From positions 2,418,001-2,482,000 of the forward strand of contig NZ_CP036164.1 of NCBI RefSeq assembly GCF_004295485.1: 64,000 bases of DNA. The letters are read 5' to 3'. Positions 34,603 through 47,251 of the stretch are shown one piece after another; position 1 is the first letter of the stretch, and each line of letters begins with the position of its first letter. Made by a program: the position numbers and the translations under genes. Below the pieces are notes generated by a model. The model searched no databases and was not told the origin of the DNA. It was given only the letters and a program-made list of their open reading frames with translations. Source of the DNA: Janibacter limosus (lineage in GTDB: Bacteria > Actinomycetota > Actinomycetes > Actinomycetales > Dermatophilaceae).

Positions 34603-35257
34603 CGTCGCGTCGCCGCCACTGCCGCAGGCAGGAGGCGGCCGCGGCACCCGGGTCGGGCGCCCCCATGATCTCGCGCACGACGGCGACCCCGGCGATGCCG
34701 GTCGTCGACAGGAGCGGGATGTCGGCGAGCGTGACGTCGCCGATCGCGATGACCGGCAGGTCGGTGGCGGCAGCACGAAGGGGGTACCCCGCGAGCCCCA
34801 CGGGTGGGCGCCCGACGTCCTTGGTGGGGGTCGGGCGGAAGGGCCCGCTGCCCAGGTAGTCGGGACGGGACCTGCCTGTGCGGGCGTCTGCCGCCCGGAC
34901 GTGCTCCAGCGTCCCGGCGGTGAGCCCGACGACGGCCTCCGGCCCCAGCAGCTCCCGCGCCTCGGCCACCGGGAGGTCGGCCTGGCCGAGGTGCACCCCG
35001 TGGACCGCAGCGCCGCGGCGGCGCGCGGCACGGGCGACGTCGGCCCGGTCGTCGACGAGCACCCGGGTGGCCGGCGCGACAGCCTCCACGGCCTCGGCCA
35101 CGGCGAGGACGAGGTCGAGCAGGTCTCCTGCGAGCAGGTGCTTGGCGCGGACCTGGACGACCCCCGCACCGGCCGCGGCGGCAGCCGCGGCCGCGGCCAC
35201 CGTCGACGGACCGTGCCCCGACGTGACGAGGTACAACCGCCAGTCGATCAGCCCCAT
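34535..35257 (-). CDS. thiE: Thiamine-phosphate synthase ThiE
   Basis: Joins HMP-PP and thiazole phosphate to make thiamine phosphate. 240 residues in a TIM barrel with VQVRAKH near residue 36, VDDRADVAR near 67, GVHLGQADLP and GSGPFRPTPTK. It is about 25-30 residues longer than usual because of a basic/proline-rich tail; that tail is encoded where the gene overlaps the convergent transporter, so it may not be under selection as protein. Last gene of the thiC operon, overlapping thiM by 10 bp. Confidence 0.88.
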   Translation of the reverse strand: MGLIDWRLYLVTSGHGPSTVAAAAAAAAAGAGVVQVRAKHLLAGDLLDLVLAVAEAVEAVAPATRVLVDDRADVARAARRRGAAVHGVHLGQADLPVAEARELLGPEAVVGLTAGTLEHVRAADARTGRSRPDYLGSGPFRPTPTKDVGRPPVGLAGYPLRAAATDLPVIAIGDVTLADIPLLSTTGIAGVAVVREIMGAPDPGAAAASCLRQWRRRDVSVEPRSRRPPTPVARPAGPPA

Positions 35258-36038
35258 GACAGCCGCACCTCCTGCGCCACCTCGGCGGGCGTGACCGCGT
35301 CGAGCGCGTCGAGCAGGGCGACGCGGAAGCTGCCGGGCCCCGGGTGCGTGACCCGCTCGGAGGCCACCGTGAGCAGCGCGGTGGCCGCCACGGTCGCGAC
35401 GAAGGGAGGTGCCGCCGCCAGGTGGGCCGCCGTCAGGGCGCCGAGGAGGCACCCGGTCCCCGTGACCCTGGTGAGGGTGGGTGACCCGGAGTCGACCCGG
35501 GTCGTGCGACCACCGTCGGTGATGACGTCGACGGCCCCCGAGACGGCGACGACGCACCCGTGTCGCACAGCGACCTCGCGTGCCGCAGCCGCCGCGGCGT
35601 CGGGAGCGAGCGTGCTGTCCGCGCCACGCCCACCACCCGCACCACCCGCCAACGTGACGACCTCCGAGCCGTTGCCGCGCACCGCTGTCGGTCCCAGCGC
35701 GAGCAGCTCGTGAGCCATCCGGGTGCGCACCGGCGCCAGCCCGATCGCCGTCGGGTCGAGCACCCACGGGATGCCTGCGGACACCGCGACCCGCGCGGTG
35801 GGGAGCATGCCGGCCATCCCGTCCGCGCCGAGCGACCCGAGGTTGACCAGGAGGGCGTCGGCGATGGTCACGAGGACGGGTGCCTCCTGCTCGCTCTCGG
35901 TGAGCATGGGCCGGGCGCCGGCGGCGAGCAGGCCGTCGGCGACCAGCGCCCGGGTCACCGAGCCCGTGGCGCCGTGCACCAACGGCCCCCGCATGCGCAT
36001 CGCGTCGATCGAGTCGCGGATCCCCGCGCGCAGCTCCT

Positions 36039-36042
<4 letters not shown>
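35248..36042 (-). CDS. thiM: Hydroxyethylthiazole kinase ThiM
   Basis: Phosphorylates salvaged 4-methyl-5-hydroxyethylthiazole. 264 residues with the ribokinase-like fold. MLTESEQEAP, WVLDPTAIGLAPVRT, TAVRGNGSEV and the anion-hole loop GTGCLLGALTAAHLA are recognisable. It overlaps the MFS gene by 4 bp upstream and thiE by 10 bp downstream. No thiazole-synthesis genes (thiG, thiS, thiO) accompany it, which points to salvage of the thiazole half. Confidence 0.9.
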
Positions 36043-39232
<3,190 letters not shown>

Positions 39233-39258
39233 TACAACCACATGGCTACGGTTGCGGC

Positions 39259-40119
39259 ATGGCAGCCCCTCTCCCCCGTCCACCCGTGGTCCTCTCGATC
39301 GCCGGGTCGGACCCCTCGGGAGGGGCCGGGATCCAGGCCGACCTGAAGACCTGCAGCGCGCTCGGCGCCTATGGCACATGCGTCATCACGGCCCTGACAG
39401 CACAGTCGACGCGGGGCGTCACGCATGTGCACGAGGTCCCCACCGAGATCGTGCGGGCACAGGTCGAGACCCTCGTGGCGGACGTGCACGTCGAGGTGGT
39501 CAAGCTCGGCATGCTCGCCTCCGTAGCGATCGTCGAGATGGTGCACGAGCTGCTCGTCACCGGGCCCCTGGCCACGGTGCCGGTCGTGCTCGACCCGGTG
39601 ATGGTATCGACCTCGGGCTCACGTCTGCTCGCCCCGGACGCGGTGGCCGCCGTGCGGGCCCTGCTGCCCCGGGCCGACGTCATCACCCCCAACCTCCCGG
39701 AGGCCGCCGTGCTGCTCGGCGAGGACACCGTGGGGACGGTGGACGGCCTGCGCGGGCAGGCCCAGCGGCTGCTCGACCTCGGCGCCCGACGGGTGCTGCT
39801 CACGGGCGGGCACCTCGAGGGCGACGCGTCGGTCGACCTGTGGGCCGACGCGGGCGGGTCCGTGCCGATCGAGGCTCCCCGCATCGCGACGAGCTCGACG
39901 CACGGCACCGGCTGCACGCTCAGCTCGGCGATCGCCGCCCTTCGCCCTCGGCACGAGGACTGGCTCTCGGCAGTGCTCGAGGCCAAGGCCTGGCTCACCG
40001 AGGCACTGCGCCACGGTGACAGCCTGGACATCGGCGGAGGGCCCGGCCCGGTGCACCACTTCCACGAGCAGTCGCGGTGGCAGGCACCGCTGTCGACCGG
40101 GAGGGTTGCCAACCGCTGA
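39259..40119 (+). CDS. thiD: Hydroxymethylpyrimidine/phosphomethylpyrimidine kinase ThiD
   Basis: Phosphorylates HMP and HMP-P, giving the substrate of ThiE. 286 residues, ribokinase-like, with AGSDPSGGAGIQADLKT at the N-terminus, LDPVMVSTSG and the anion-hole loop GTGCTLSSAI. It diverges from the thiC riboswitch, so it is in the pathway but not under that riboswitch. ATG 39259 is the conserved start. Confidence 0.92.
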   Translation: MAAPLPRPPVVLSIAGSDPSGGAGIQADLKTCSALGAYGTCVITALTAQSTRGVTHVHEVPTEIVRAQVETLVADVHVEVVKLGMLASVAIVEMVHELLVTGPLATVPVVLDPVMVSTSGSRLLAPDAVAAVRALLPRADVITPNLPEAAVLLGEDTVGTVDGLRGQAQRLLDLGARRVLLTGGHLEGDASVDLWADAGGSVPIEAPRIATSSTHGTGCTLSSAIAALRPRHEDWLSAVLEAKAWLTEALRHGDSLDIGGGPGPVHHFHEQSRWQAPLSTGRVANR

Positions 40120-40131
40120 TCGCGGAGGACA

Positions 40132-40917
40132 ATGGGGCTCGTGTCGGGGCAGGGCATGGATCCATATCGCGCGGTCGTCGAGCTCATCACGAGGGTCGCG
40201 GAGGCGCCTGCGCACGTCGACGGCCGGCTGGTCACCATGAGCGACCTGCTGATCGAGCTGCTCGACTCGCCCACCGGCCTGATGGTGCACGGCGCCCCGG
40301 ACGGCTACGAGGTCCGTGCGCTCGGCCACGGGGCCACCCACGACGCGCAGTCACGCCTGAGCGAGGAGCTGCGCATCACGGCCGGCCCCGACCCCCTGCT
40401 CGACACCTTCCGCTCGGGTGACCTCACGCCGACCACCGCCGGTCGCGCCTACGGCGGGCAGGAGGCCTGGCAGGCGAGCGCCAAGTGCCTCGGCAGCATC
40501 GACATCTGGGGCATCGACCAGGTCGCGGCGCTGCCGGTGCGCAGCGGGGAGCAGTTCGTCGCCTTCCTCGTCGGCCGCCGAGGTGCGGACTACTCGGATG
40601 CCGACCTGGACCGGCTGCGCACCGTCCAGCCGGCCGTCGCCGGCCTGGTCAGCATGCTGGAGCCGCACGACCTGCCCCGCAGCTCCCTGCACATCGCCCA
40701 GCTGACTGCTCGCGAGCTGCAGGTGCTCCGGCTCCTCGCGGACGGGCACAAGGCCTCCGCCACCGGCCACCGCGCCGGGTGCTCCCAGCGCACGGTGCAC
40801 CGGCACCTGTCCAACATCTACGACAAGCTCGACGTGGGCGACCGGCTCAGCGCCGTCGTCAGGGCCCAGGAGATCGGGCTCCTCGAGCACACCCCGTCGC
40901 TCGTCCGCCATGGGTAG
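40132..40917 (+). CDS. LuxR-family transcriptional regulator with N-terminal sensor-like region
   Basis: 261 residues. The C-terminal ~65 residues are a LuxR/FixJ helix-turn-helix (LTARELQVLRLLADG, then RTVHRHLSNIYDKLDV). Residues ~10-175 look like a small GAF-type ligand domain, without a receiver aspartate. It starts 12 bp after thiD with GGAGG ahead of the ATG, so it may be co-transcribed. A secreted-protein gene follows 87 bp later and could be its target; targets are unknown. An ATG at codon 9 is an alternative start. Confidence 0.78.
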   Translation: MGLVSGQGMDPYRAVVELITRVAEAPAHVDGRLVTMSDLLIELLDSPTGLMVHGAPDGYEVRALGHGATHDAQSRLSEELRITAGPDPLLDTFRSGDLTPTTAGRAYGGQEAWQASAKCLGSIDIWGIDQVAALPVRSGEQFVAFLVGRRGADYSDADLDRLRTVQPAVAGLVSMLEPHDLPRSSLHIAQLTARELQVLRLLADGHKASATGHRAGCSQRTVHRHLSNIYDKLDVGDRLSAVVRAQEIGLLEHTPSLVRHG

Positions 40918-41004
40918 ATCTACGCATGGCGAGGGCCACCCGTCAGGAGTCTGCTGGAGGGGTCGTCGCCGGGCGGGCCGGCGGCCCCCTCGAAGGAGCA
41001 CTCC

Positions 41005-41448
41005 ATGGCACACCACATCTGGCGCAGGAGCCTGGCGGTCGCCGCCGGCACGGCTGCGCTGACCGTCGGCGCGGCGACGGCCGCCTCCGCGCACCACTGC
41101 TACAAGGTCGACTGGAACCCCAACGCCTATGCCAACCACATGAGCGGCAACACCGCGTGGATGCCGCTCAGCTCCATGGGAGCCATGATCATCTCGGCCC
41201 CGGCCCCGGACGGCGCGGGCCTGCCCCAGTGCGCGAGCTACGCCTCCGTCGCCGTCGACCACTGGATGGCCGAGACCGGCGCCACCTCGGAGCCGCTCAT
41301 CCACTCCAGGGCGACCGTCGGGAGCGGGGCGGCGTACCAGGGCAAGACCGTCAAGCCCTTCGCCTACCTGCAGGACTCCGACTACGCGATCCTGGAGGAG
41401 GGCCTGGGCATGGCCATCGATCAGTGCATGGCCGACCAGGGCGCCTGA
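41005..41448 (+). CDS. Secreted protein of unknown function
   Basis: 147 residues. A clear Sec signal (RRSLAVAAGTAALTVGAATA, cleavage near ASA-HH) leaves a mature protein of about 118 residues beginning HHCYKVDWNP. Cysteines in CYKVD, QCASY and QCMAD and several histidines might bind metal or form a disulfide. I do not recognise the family. AAGGAG precedes ATG 41005, and a GC hairpin (GGGCCGGCGGCCC) lies in the 5' leader near 40974-40990. Confidence 0.75.
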   Translation: MAHHIWRRSLAVAAGTAALTVGAATAASAHHCYKVDWNPNAYANHMSGNTAWMPLSSMGAMIISAPAPDGAGLPQCASYASVAVDHWMAETGATSEPLIHSRATVGSGAAYQGKTVKPFAYLQDSDYAILEEGLGMAIDQCMADQGA

Positions 41449-41468
41449 TCGCACTCAGCGGCTCATGG

Positions 41469-41825
41469 TCAGCGAGTGAGCAGCGCCTGCAGGACGACCG
41501 CCTGGTTGTGCTCCCGGTCCGAGGCACCGAAGAGCAGGGTCACGCGGCCGTGGTCGGCGACGACCTCCTGCAGGTGCTGCCACGCGTCGGAGTCCTCGAG
41601 CTCATGCTCGTACCGACGGGCGAACTCCTCGAAGCGCTCCGGGTCGTGACCGAACCACGTCCGCAGCTGCGTGGACGGGCCGACCTCCTTGAGCCACTCG
41701 TCGACTGCTGCGTCCTGCTTGCTCACGCCCCGGGGCCAGAGGCGGTCGACGAGGACCCGGTGACCATCCCCCTTCGCCGGCTCGTCGCGGACCGAGCGGA
41801 CGTGGACCTGTCGCGTGGTGCTCAT
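41469..41825 (-). CDS. DUF488 family protein (YeaO-like)
   Basis: 118 residues. VDRLWPRGVSKQDAAVDEWLKEVGPST and WFGHDPERFEEFARRYEHEL are the standard DUF488/YeaO motifs. Function is not established. The ATG overlaps the stop of the transporter gene by 4 bp, making a three-gene run with it and a DinB gene. Confidence 0.85.
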   Translation of the reverse strand: MSTTRQVHVRSVRDEPAKGDGHRVLVDRLWPRGVSKQDAAVDEWLKEVGPSTQLRTWFGHDPERFEEFARRYEHELEDSDAWQHLQEVVADHGRVTLLFGASDREHNQAVVLQALLTR

Positions 41826-42862
41826 GCTTCGACCGTATGCCGGACGGAGGGCAACCGGCCGAGCACCATCGCCGCCGCCGCGCATGCCCAGGCGACGACC
41901 GCGACCCACAGCCAGGCCGAGCCGATCCTCTCGACGAGGGGCAGGGAGTCGGCCCGGCCGAGGTACATCCCGGCGACGGCGTACATGCCGAGGGGGAAGA
42001 CGATGCTCCACCACGTCGACTCGTAGCGCAGCGGGAGGCGGTGCACGACATGCCGCCAGACGCCGACGGCGACGAGGACGGGGATGAGCCAGGTGGCCCA
42101 GGCCCAGCACAGGACGACAAGGCCGGCGATCAGCCCCGAGGTCGCGTCGACCATCGGTGTCGAGGTCATCTCCACGATCTTGGCGCCGGCGACCACCGTG
42201 ATGGCCACGGCACCCATCGACACCCAGTACGGCGGGTCGAGGTCCTCCGGCGTCAGCGGGTACTGCACCAGGCGCAGCGCGACGAAGACCGCGCAGGCGG
42301 CGTAGAGCACGACGCCCACCGACCACGCGACGACGGCGAGGACCGCGAGCGCGTCCTGCCCCGTGTCGACGAGCGGCTCCAGACCCGCGGACGCCGTCGC
42401 GACCGACTGGCTCGCGACGACCCAGATGAACCACGTGCCGTTGGCCTCGGTGAGCACGGGGCGCTGCGCACGGGAGAGCACCGCCGCCCACGGCACCGCG
42501 TACCCGAGGACCAGCCACACCACGCTCGCGACGGCGAGGAGGACTGTGCTCACCGTCGGCTGCACCTCCAGGAGGCGGACCGCGAGGACCCCGGAGCCGG
42601 CGACCACGGTGAAGTACCCGAAGGCCCGCCGCGGGTCGTGCAGGTCGGCGACGGCGCGCTCGCGGTGGCCCACGAGCCGGCCGACGAGGGCGAGGACCAG
42701 GAGCACGTATGCCACGACGGCCACCACCAGCAGCACGTTCGAGGCAGCCGACAGACCCTGCTGGTCCAACCCCACCGAGACGATGCCGGTCGCCATGACG
42801 AAGGCGAAGGCCCCCGGTGGCAGGCCGGCGACGGCGGCGCCGATCCGGCCCATGGGAGTCAT
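41822..42862 (-). CDS. TDT/SLAC1 family transporter (tellurite resistance/C4-dicarboxylate type)
   Basis: 346 residues with about ten membrane spans. FAFVMATGIVSVGLDQQG in the first span and YESTWWSIVFPLGMYAVAG late in the chain are hallmarks of the TDT family, which includes TehA, Mae1 and plant SLAC1. Substrates range from sulfite to malate to anions; none can be chosen here. It overlaps the neighbours on both sides by 4 bp. Confidence 0.82.
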   Translation of the reverse strand: MTPMGRIGAAVAGLPPGAFAFVMATGIVSVGLDQQGLSAASNVLLVVAVVAYVLLVLALVGRLVGHRERAVADLHDPRRAFGYFTVVAGSGVLAVRLLEVQPTVSTVLLAVASVVWLVLGYAVPWAAVLSRAQRPVLTEANGTWFIWVVASQSVATASAGLEPLVDTGQDALAVLAVVAWSVGVVLYAACAVFVALRLVQYPLTPEDLDPPYWVSMGAVAITVVAGAKIVEMTSTPMVDATSGLIAGLVVLCWAWATWLIPVLVAVGVWRHVVHRLPLRYESTWWSIVFPLGMYAVAGMYLGRADSLPLVERIGSAWLWVAVVAWACAAAAMVLGRLPSVRHTVEA

Positions 42863-43398
42863 CCGTCGACGTCGTGCAGGTGGTGCTCGATGTCGTGCAG
42901 CAGGTAGCGGCTCAGCTGGGCGACCGTGAAGGGCTGACCGTCACCTCGCAGACCCGTGCGCTCCCAGGCCTCGCCCCGGACCCCGCCCAGGACGTCGACG
43001 GTGCGCTGCGTCTCTGCCGCGATCTCCCCGGCCACGGTCTGCGGGTCGCCGGCCCAGAACTCCTGGCGGACGGCCTCGGCCTCCCCGTCGTAGTCGGCGA
43101 AGGGAGCCCCTTCCTGCGCGAGCATCATCGTCACGCGCTCGCCGAGCACCCGCACGAGGTCACGGGAGTGGCTCGCGTACTCGAGCGGCGACCACACCGC
43201 GGGCGCCGGGCGCTGCGTGGCACCGGGGCGCTCGAGGACGCTCGCCCAGCGCGGGACGGTGGCCTGCAGGCGCTCGCTCGTCAGGACCGGGTCGTGGGTG
43301 GTGTACCCGCACTCGGCGCAGCCGTCGTCGACGACGAAGGCCCAGTCCGTGGTGTCGTGCTCGGCAGGTGGCGGAGGCGTGGCGTCCATACCTGCCAT
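42859..43398 (-). CDS. DinB family protein
   Basis: 179 residues in the DinB/DUF664 four-helix fold. Conserved histidines appear in WSPLEYASHSRDLVRV and LLHDIEHHLHD and could bind a divalent metal. Many actinobacterial DinB proteins are mycothiol-dependent transferases, but that is not shown for this one. The N-terminal part CAECGY adds a cysteine pair. The start may instead be the fourth codon (ATG 43389). Confidence 0.75.
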   Translation of the reverse strand: MAGMDATPPPPAEHDTTDWAFVVDDGCAECGYTTHDPVLTSERLQATVPRWASVLERPGATQRPAPAVWSPLEYASHSRDLVRVLGERVTMMLAQEGAPFADYDGEAEAVRQEFWAGDPQTVAGEIAAETQRTVDVLGGVRGEAWERTGLRGDGQPFTVAQLSRYLLHDIEHHLHDVDG

Positions 43399-43431
43399 GG
43401 TGCCACCGCCGGACGCGGCGGCAGGGTGCGG

Positions 43432-44007
43432 TCAGCCCTCGACGAGGGGGACGAAGCTGTAGGGGCCGTGGCGGGTGGTCTGCGCGCCGTCCGGGCCGCG
43501 CGTCACCCGGAGCATCTCGCCGGTGACGGGGATGACCATGACGCCACCCTCGATCAGCTGGTCGACGAGCGCCTGCGGGAGCGCGGTCGGTGCGGCGGAG
43601 ACGAGGATGCGGTCGAAGGGAGCGAGCTCGGGCATCCCGAGGACGTCACCCTGCGCCTGGCGCACCTCGACCCACGGCCGTGGTGCCTCGGCGAGCGCCC
43701 GCCGGGACCGGTCCACGAGCTCGGGCACGCGCTCGACCCCGATGACGCGGCCCGCTGGCCCGACGAGCTCGCCGAGGACCGCGCTCGTCCAGCCGGAGCC
43801 GCTGCCGACGTCGAGCACGCGGTGGCCCGGTCGCACGTCGAGCAGGCGCAGCATGGCGGCGACGGTGCTCGGCTGGGAGTTGGTCTGCTCGTGCCCGATG
43901 GGCACGGGGGCGTCCTCGCCCGCCTCGCTGCGCAGCTCGAGCGGCAGGAACCTCGTGCGCGGGCAGGCCCGCATGGCCTCCTCGACGGGGTCGCCACGCT
44001 CGCTCAC
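43432..44007 (-). CDS. pcm: Protein-L-isoaspartate O-methyltransferase family
   Basis: 191 residues. The SAM-binding motif VLDVGSGSGWTSAVL near residue 64 and the PCMT start PRTRFLPLE...PIGHEQTNSQPS are present. The enzyme repairs isoaspartyl residues or belongs to a related methyltransferase of that family. GTG 44007 is supported by GGAGGAG six bases upstream. Confidence 0.82.
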   Translation of the reverse strand: MSERGDPVEEAMRACPRTRFLPLELRSEAGEDAPVPIGHEQTNSQPSTVAAMLRLLDVRPGHRVLDVGSGSGWTSAVLGELVGPAGRVIGVERVPELVDRSRRALAEAPRPWVEVRQAQGDVLGMPELAPFDRILVSAAPTALPQALVDQLIEGGVMVIPVTGEMLRVTRGPDGAQTTRHGPYSFVPLVEG

Positions 44008-44020
44008 GACGTCTCCTCCG

Positions 44021-44464
44021 TCAGCCGAAGAGCGCGGCGAGACGGTCGAGGGAGTCCTGCAGGCGCTCGCTGGTGGTGCGACGGGCGCGGGGCAGGCGGG
44101 TCTCGTCGCTCAGGTCGGTCCAGTCGTAGGTGTGCGTGACCTCGGTGCGCCCGCCGTCGAGGGGCCGCAGCACCCACCGCCACAGGTGGCCGGGGGGCGG
44201 GCTCCCCTGCTCCGAGGGGCGCCAGGCGATGAGCCGCCCCTCCTCGAACTCGACGACGTGGTTGTCGCGCAGCACGCCGTCCTTGGTCAGGGCCATGACG
44301 AAGACGTCGCCGACGGCGTGCACGCGCTGTCCCGGGGGTGCCTCGGCGAGGTTGTCGTTGCCGTCCCACGCGGGCTGACGCGCGGGGTCCGCGATCTCCT
44401 CGAAGATCGTCTCCGCAGGGACAGCGATGACGGTGCTGGCGCTCACGATCTTCGTCTCATCCAT
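44021..44464 (-). CDS. SRPBCC (START/Bet v 1-like) family protein
   Basis: 147 residues. An N-terminal SASTVIAVPAETIFEEIADP and a late TEVTHTYDWTDL fit the polyketide-cyclase/SRPBCC lipid-binding fold. No catalytic residues can be assigned. The pcm gene follows 13 bp downstream on the same strand. Confidence 0.75.
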   Translation of the reverse strand: MDETKIVSASTVIAVPAETIFEEIADPARQPAWDGNDNLAEAPPGQRVHAVGDVFVMALTKDGVLRDNHVVEFEEGRLIAWRPSEQGSPPPGHLWRWVLRPLDGGRTEVTHTYDWTDLSDETRLPRARRTTSERLQDSLDRLAALFG

Positions 44465-44529
44465 GACGACCAGCCTCGGGCACGCGCCTCCCACTGGCAA
44501 GACCCAACCGAGCTCCGATGACGTGGCGA

Positions 44530-45459
44530 TCAGCTCCCGGCCGTCACCTCGATGACGATCTTGCCGTTGGCCGAGCCGCTGCGGCTGAGCGCGAAAGCCT
44601 CGGCGACCTGCTCGAGAGGCAGGCTGCGGTCGATCTCGACCTCGAGTCGCCCAGCGGCGACCTCCTCGAGCAGCTGCGACAGGCGCTCGCCGTCGGGTCG
44701 CACCCACACCCAGCGACCACCGTGCTCCTCGACCGTCGGGTCGGCGATCGAGGCGATCCGGCCCCCTTCGCGCAGGACGTCGAGGGAGACGTCGAGGACG
44801 CCACCGACGAGGTCGGCCACGGCGTCGAAGCCGTCGGGGGCGACGTCGCGCAGGCGCTCCTGCAGGCCGTCGCCGTAGGCCACCGGGGTCACGCCGATCG
44901 AGCTCAGCTTGTCGTGGTTGGCCGGGGAGGCAGTGCCGACCACGGTCGCTCCGGCGGCCACGGCCAGCTGCGAGGCGAGGTGGCCGACCCCACCGGACGC
45001 GGCGTGGACCAGGAGGGTGTCCCCCTTGGTCACGGCGAGCGTCTCGAGGACGCGAAGGGCGGTGAGCCCGGTGAGCGGGAGGGCCGCGGCGACGTCGTCG
45101 CCCACCCCGTCGGGCACGGCCGCGACGTCGTCGGCCATGACCGTCACGTACTCGGCGAAGGTGCCGCCGGAGACGACCTGCTTGCGGGCGTAGGAGGCCA
45201 CCCGGTCGCCGGGGGTGAACTCCGGGGTGTCGGGGCCGATCGCGTCGACGACGCCGGCGACGTCCCACCCGGGGATGGCGGGGAAGGTCGCGTCCATGAG
45301 GCCGTCGAGGCCCCCGGACATCACCTTCCAGTCCACGGGGTTGACCGCCGCCCTCGTCACCCGGATGCGGACCTCGCCTGGCCCGACCTTGGGCACCGGG
45401 CGGTCGGTCATCCGCAGCTCGTCGTCGTCGCCGTACCGGTCATAGGTCATCGCACGCAT
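44530..45459 (-). CDS. NAD(P)-dependent alcohol dehydrogenase/quinone oxidoreductase (MDR family)
   Basis: 309 residues. N-terminal GroES-like domain (VNPVDWKVMSGGL, PGWDVAGVVDAIG), then a Rossmann domain with LVHAASGGVGHLASQLAVAAGA. The structural zinc cysteines are missing, so it belongs to the zinc-free quinone reductase branch. The start was set at ATG 45459 because the family begins MRAMTYDRYG. Confidence 0.82.
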   Translation of the reverse strand: MRAMTYDRYGDDDELRMTDRPVPKVGPGEVRIRVTRAAVNPVDWKVMSGGLDGLMDATFPAIPGWDVAGVVDAIGPDTPEFTPGDRVASYARKQVVSGGTFAEYVTVMADDVAAVPDGVGDDVAAALPLTGLTALRVLETLAVTKGDTLLVHAASGGVGHLASQLAVAAGATVVGTASPANHDKLSSIGVTPVAYGDGLQERLRDVAPDGFDAVADLVGGVLDVSLDVLREGGRIASIADPTVEEHGGRWVWVRPDGERLSQLLEEVAAGRLEVEIDRSLPLEQVAEAFALSRSGSANGKIVIEVTAGS

Positions 45460-45641
45460 GGTGGGGACAACAGGCACGTCGGGCAGGTCATTCCACCGGC
45501 GAACCAATGGCTCTGCACCGCACGTGGATTCGACGGATGGACACCCCTCGCGACGCACCCACGGACTCGCAGCGATGGGTGGCCGAGCGGGCGACACCGA
45601 TCATGGCCAAGCACACGCACCCGCCCACGGCAGACCCGCGG

Positions 45642-46004
45642 TCAGGCCTTCTTGACGACGCTGGACTTGAGCAGGATCTCGCCGAAGCCGGCGACCTTGG
45701 CCTCGATGTCGTGGCCGTCACCGCTGTCGGGGATCATCCGGATCCCGCTCACCTTGGTGCCGATCTTGAGCGAGCTGCCGCCCGATCCCTTGACCTTGAG
45801 GCTCTTGACGATCGTCACCGTGTCGCCGTCGACGAGCAGGTTGCCGACCGCGTCACGGGTGACCGGCTCGGCGTCAGCGGCGTCGGTGTCCTGCGCGCCC
45901 GGCGTCCACTCGTGGGCGCACATGGGGCAGGCGAGGAACCCGCCGCTCTCGTAGGTGAGGTCGCTGGCGCACTCGGGGCACGGGGGGAGCTGGTCGTCAG
46001 ACAT
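45642..46004 (-). CDS. YjdM/PhnA family zinc-ribbon protein
   Basis: 120 residues. An N-terminal zinc ribbon (CPECASDLTYESG...LACPMC) is followed by the PhnA domain (GNLLVDGDTVTIVKSLKVKG). The role of YjdM is unclear despite the old alkylphosphonate name. ATG 46004 diverges from the cysteine lyase gene with a 64-bp gap. Confidence 0.85.
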   Translation of the reverse strand: MSDDQLPPCPECASDLTYESGGFLACPMCAHEWTPGAQDTDAADAEPVTRDAVGNLLVDGDTVTIVKSLKVKGSGGSSLKIGTKVSGIRMIPDSGDGHDIEAKVAGFGEILLKSSVVKKA

Positions 46005-46068
46005 CACATCTACCTCACTGGGGGCCGTCACGCGGACGCAGGCTGCGACCGGGTGACATCGTACGAGC

Positions 46069-47199
46069 ATGGTTAGTCACACCACTCCGCCCACGACCAC
46101 CGTCGCCGCCGAGGAGGACGTCAACCGCTACGACCCCGACTACCGCCAGTGGCTCGAGACGGCGATCCGCAGGGTGCGCAGCGACGCCAACCGGTCGGCG
46201 GACACGCACCTGGTCCGGGTGCCGCTGCCCGCGCAGTGGGGCGTGGACCTCTACCTCAAGGACGAGTCGGTGCACCCCACCGGGTCCCTGAAGCACCGGC
46301 TGGCCCGCTCCCTCTTCCTCCATGCCCTGTGCAACGGGTGGATCCACCCGGGCAGGCCGGTCATCGAGGCCTCCAGCGGGTCGACCGCCGTGTCCGAGGC
46401 CTACTTCGCCTCGCTGATCGGCGTCCCCTTCTACGCGGTCATGGCACGCTCGACGAGTCGGCAGAAGGTGGAGCTCATCGAGTTCCACGGTGGGACCTGC
46501 CACTTCGTCGACAACGCCCACGAGGTCTACTCGGTGGCCACGGCACTCGCGGAGGAGACCGGCGGTCACTACATGGACCAGTTCACCTACGCCGAGCAGG
46601 CCACCGACTGGCGCGGCAACAACAACATCGCCGAGTCGATCTTCGAGCAGATGTCGATGGAGGAGCACCCGGAGCCGGCCTGGATCGTCGCGACCGCCGG
46701 GACCGGTGGCACCTCGGCGACCCTGGCCCGGTACGTCCGCTACACCGGACGGTCCACGGGCATCTGCGTGGCCGACCCGGAGAACTCGGCCTTCTTCCCG
46801 GGGTGGCGCGACCACGACCCGACGGTCACGACGGACGTGGGATCACGCATCGAGGGCATCGGACGGCAGCGGGTCGAGTCGAGCTTCATCGCGTCGAGCA
46901 TCGACCGGATGATGCGCGTGCCTGACGCGGCCTCGATCGCCTCGGTCCTGCTCCTGGAGCAGCTGCTCGGCACGCGGGCGGGCGCCTCCACGGGGACGAG
47001 CCTGTGGGCCGCGCTGCGCATCGTCTCCGAGATGGTGCAGGCAGGGACGAAGGGGAGCATCGTCTCGTTGATCTGCGACCCGGGTGAGCGCTATCTCGAC
47101 AAGTACTATTCGGCGGCGTGGCTGCAGGAGCAGCAGATCGACATCGCGCCCTTCCAGAGGCGCCTCGAGGACTTCATGCGCTCGGGCTCGTTGGCCTGA
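46069..47199 (+). CDS. cds1: PLP-dependent cysteine lyase of the Cds1 type
   Basis: 376 residues, cysteine synthase-like fold. The PLP lysine lies in HPTGSLKHRLARSLF near residue 73, and ASSGSTAVSEAYFA and TAGTGGTSATLARY bind the substrate and cofactor phosphate. The overall layout matches mycobacterial Cds1, an L-cysteine desulfhydrase that releases H2S, rather than CysK or cystathionine beta-synthase. The cysteine desulfhydrase role is a family inference. Divergent from yjdM. Confidence 0.72.
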   Translation: MVSHTTPPTTTVAAEEDVNRYDPDYRQWLETAIRRVRSDANRSADTHLVRVPLPAQWGVDLYLKDESVHPTGSLKHRLARSLFLHALCNGWIHPGRPVIEASSGSTAVSEAYFASLIGVPFYAVMARSTSRQKVELIEFHGGTCHFVDNAHEVYSVATALAEETGGHYMDQFTYAEQATDWRGNNNIAESIFEQMSMEEHPEPAWIVATAGTGGTSATLARYVRYTGRSTGICVADPENSAFFPGWRDHDPTVTTDVGSRIEGIGRQRVESSFIASSIDRMMRVPDAASIASVLLLEQLLGTRAGASTGTSLWAALRIVSEMVQAGTKGSIVSLICDPGERYLDKYYSAAWLQEQQIDIAPFQRRLEDFMRSGSLA

Positions 47200-47251
47200 C
47201 GCGGTGTGGATGGCATGAGGTGGTGGCTCGCGCTGGTGAACAGCCGAGACG

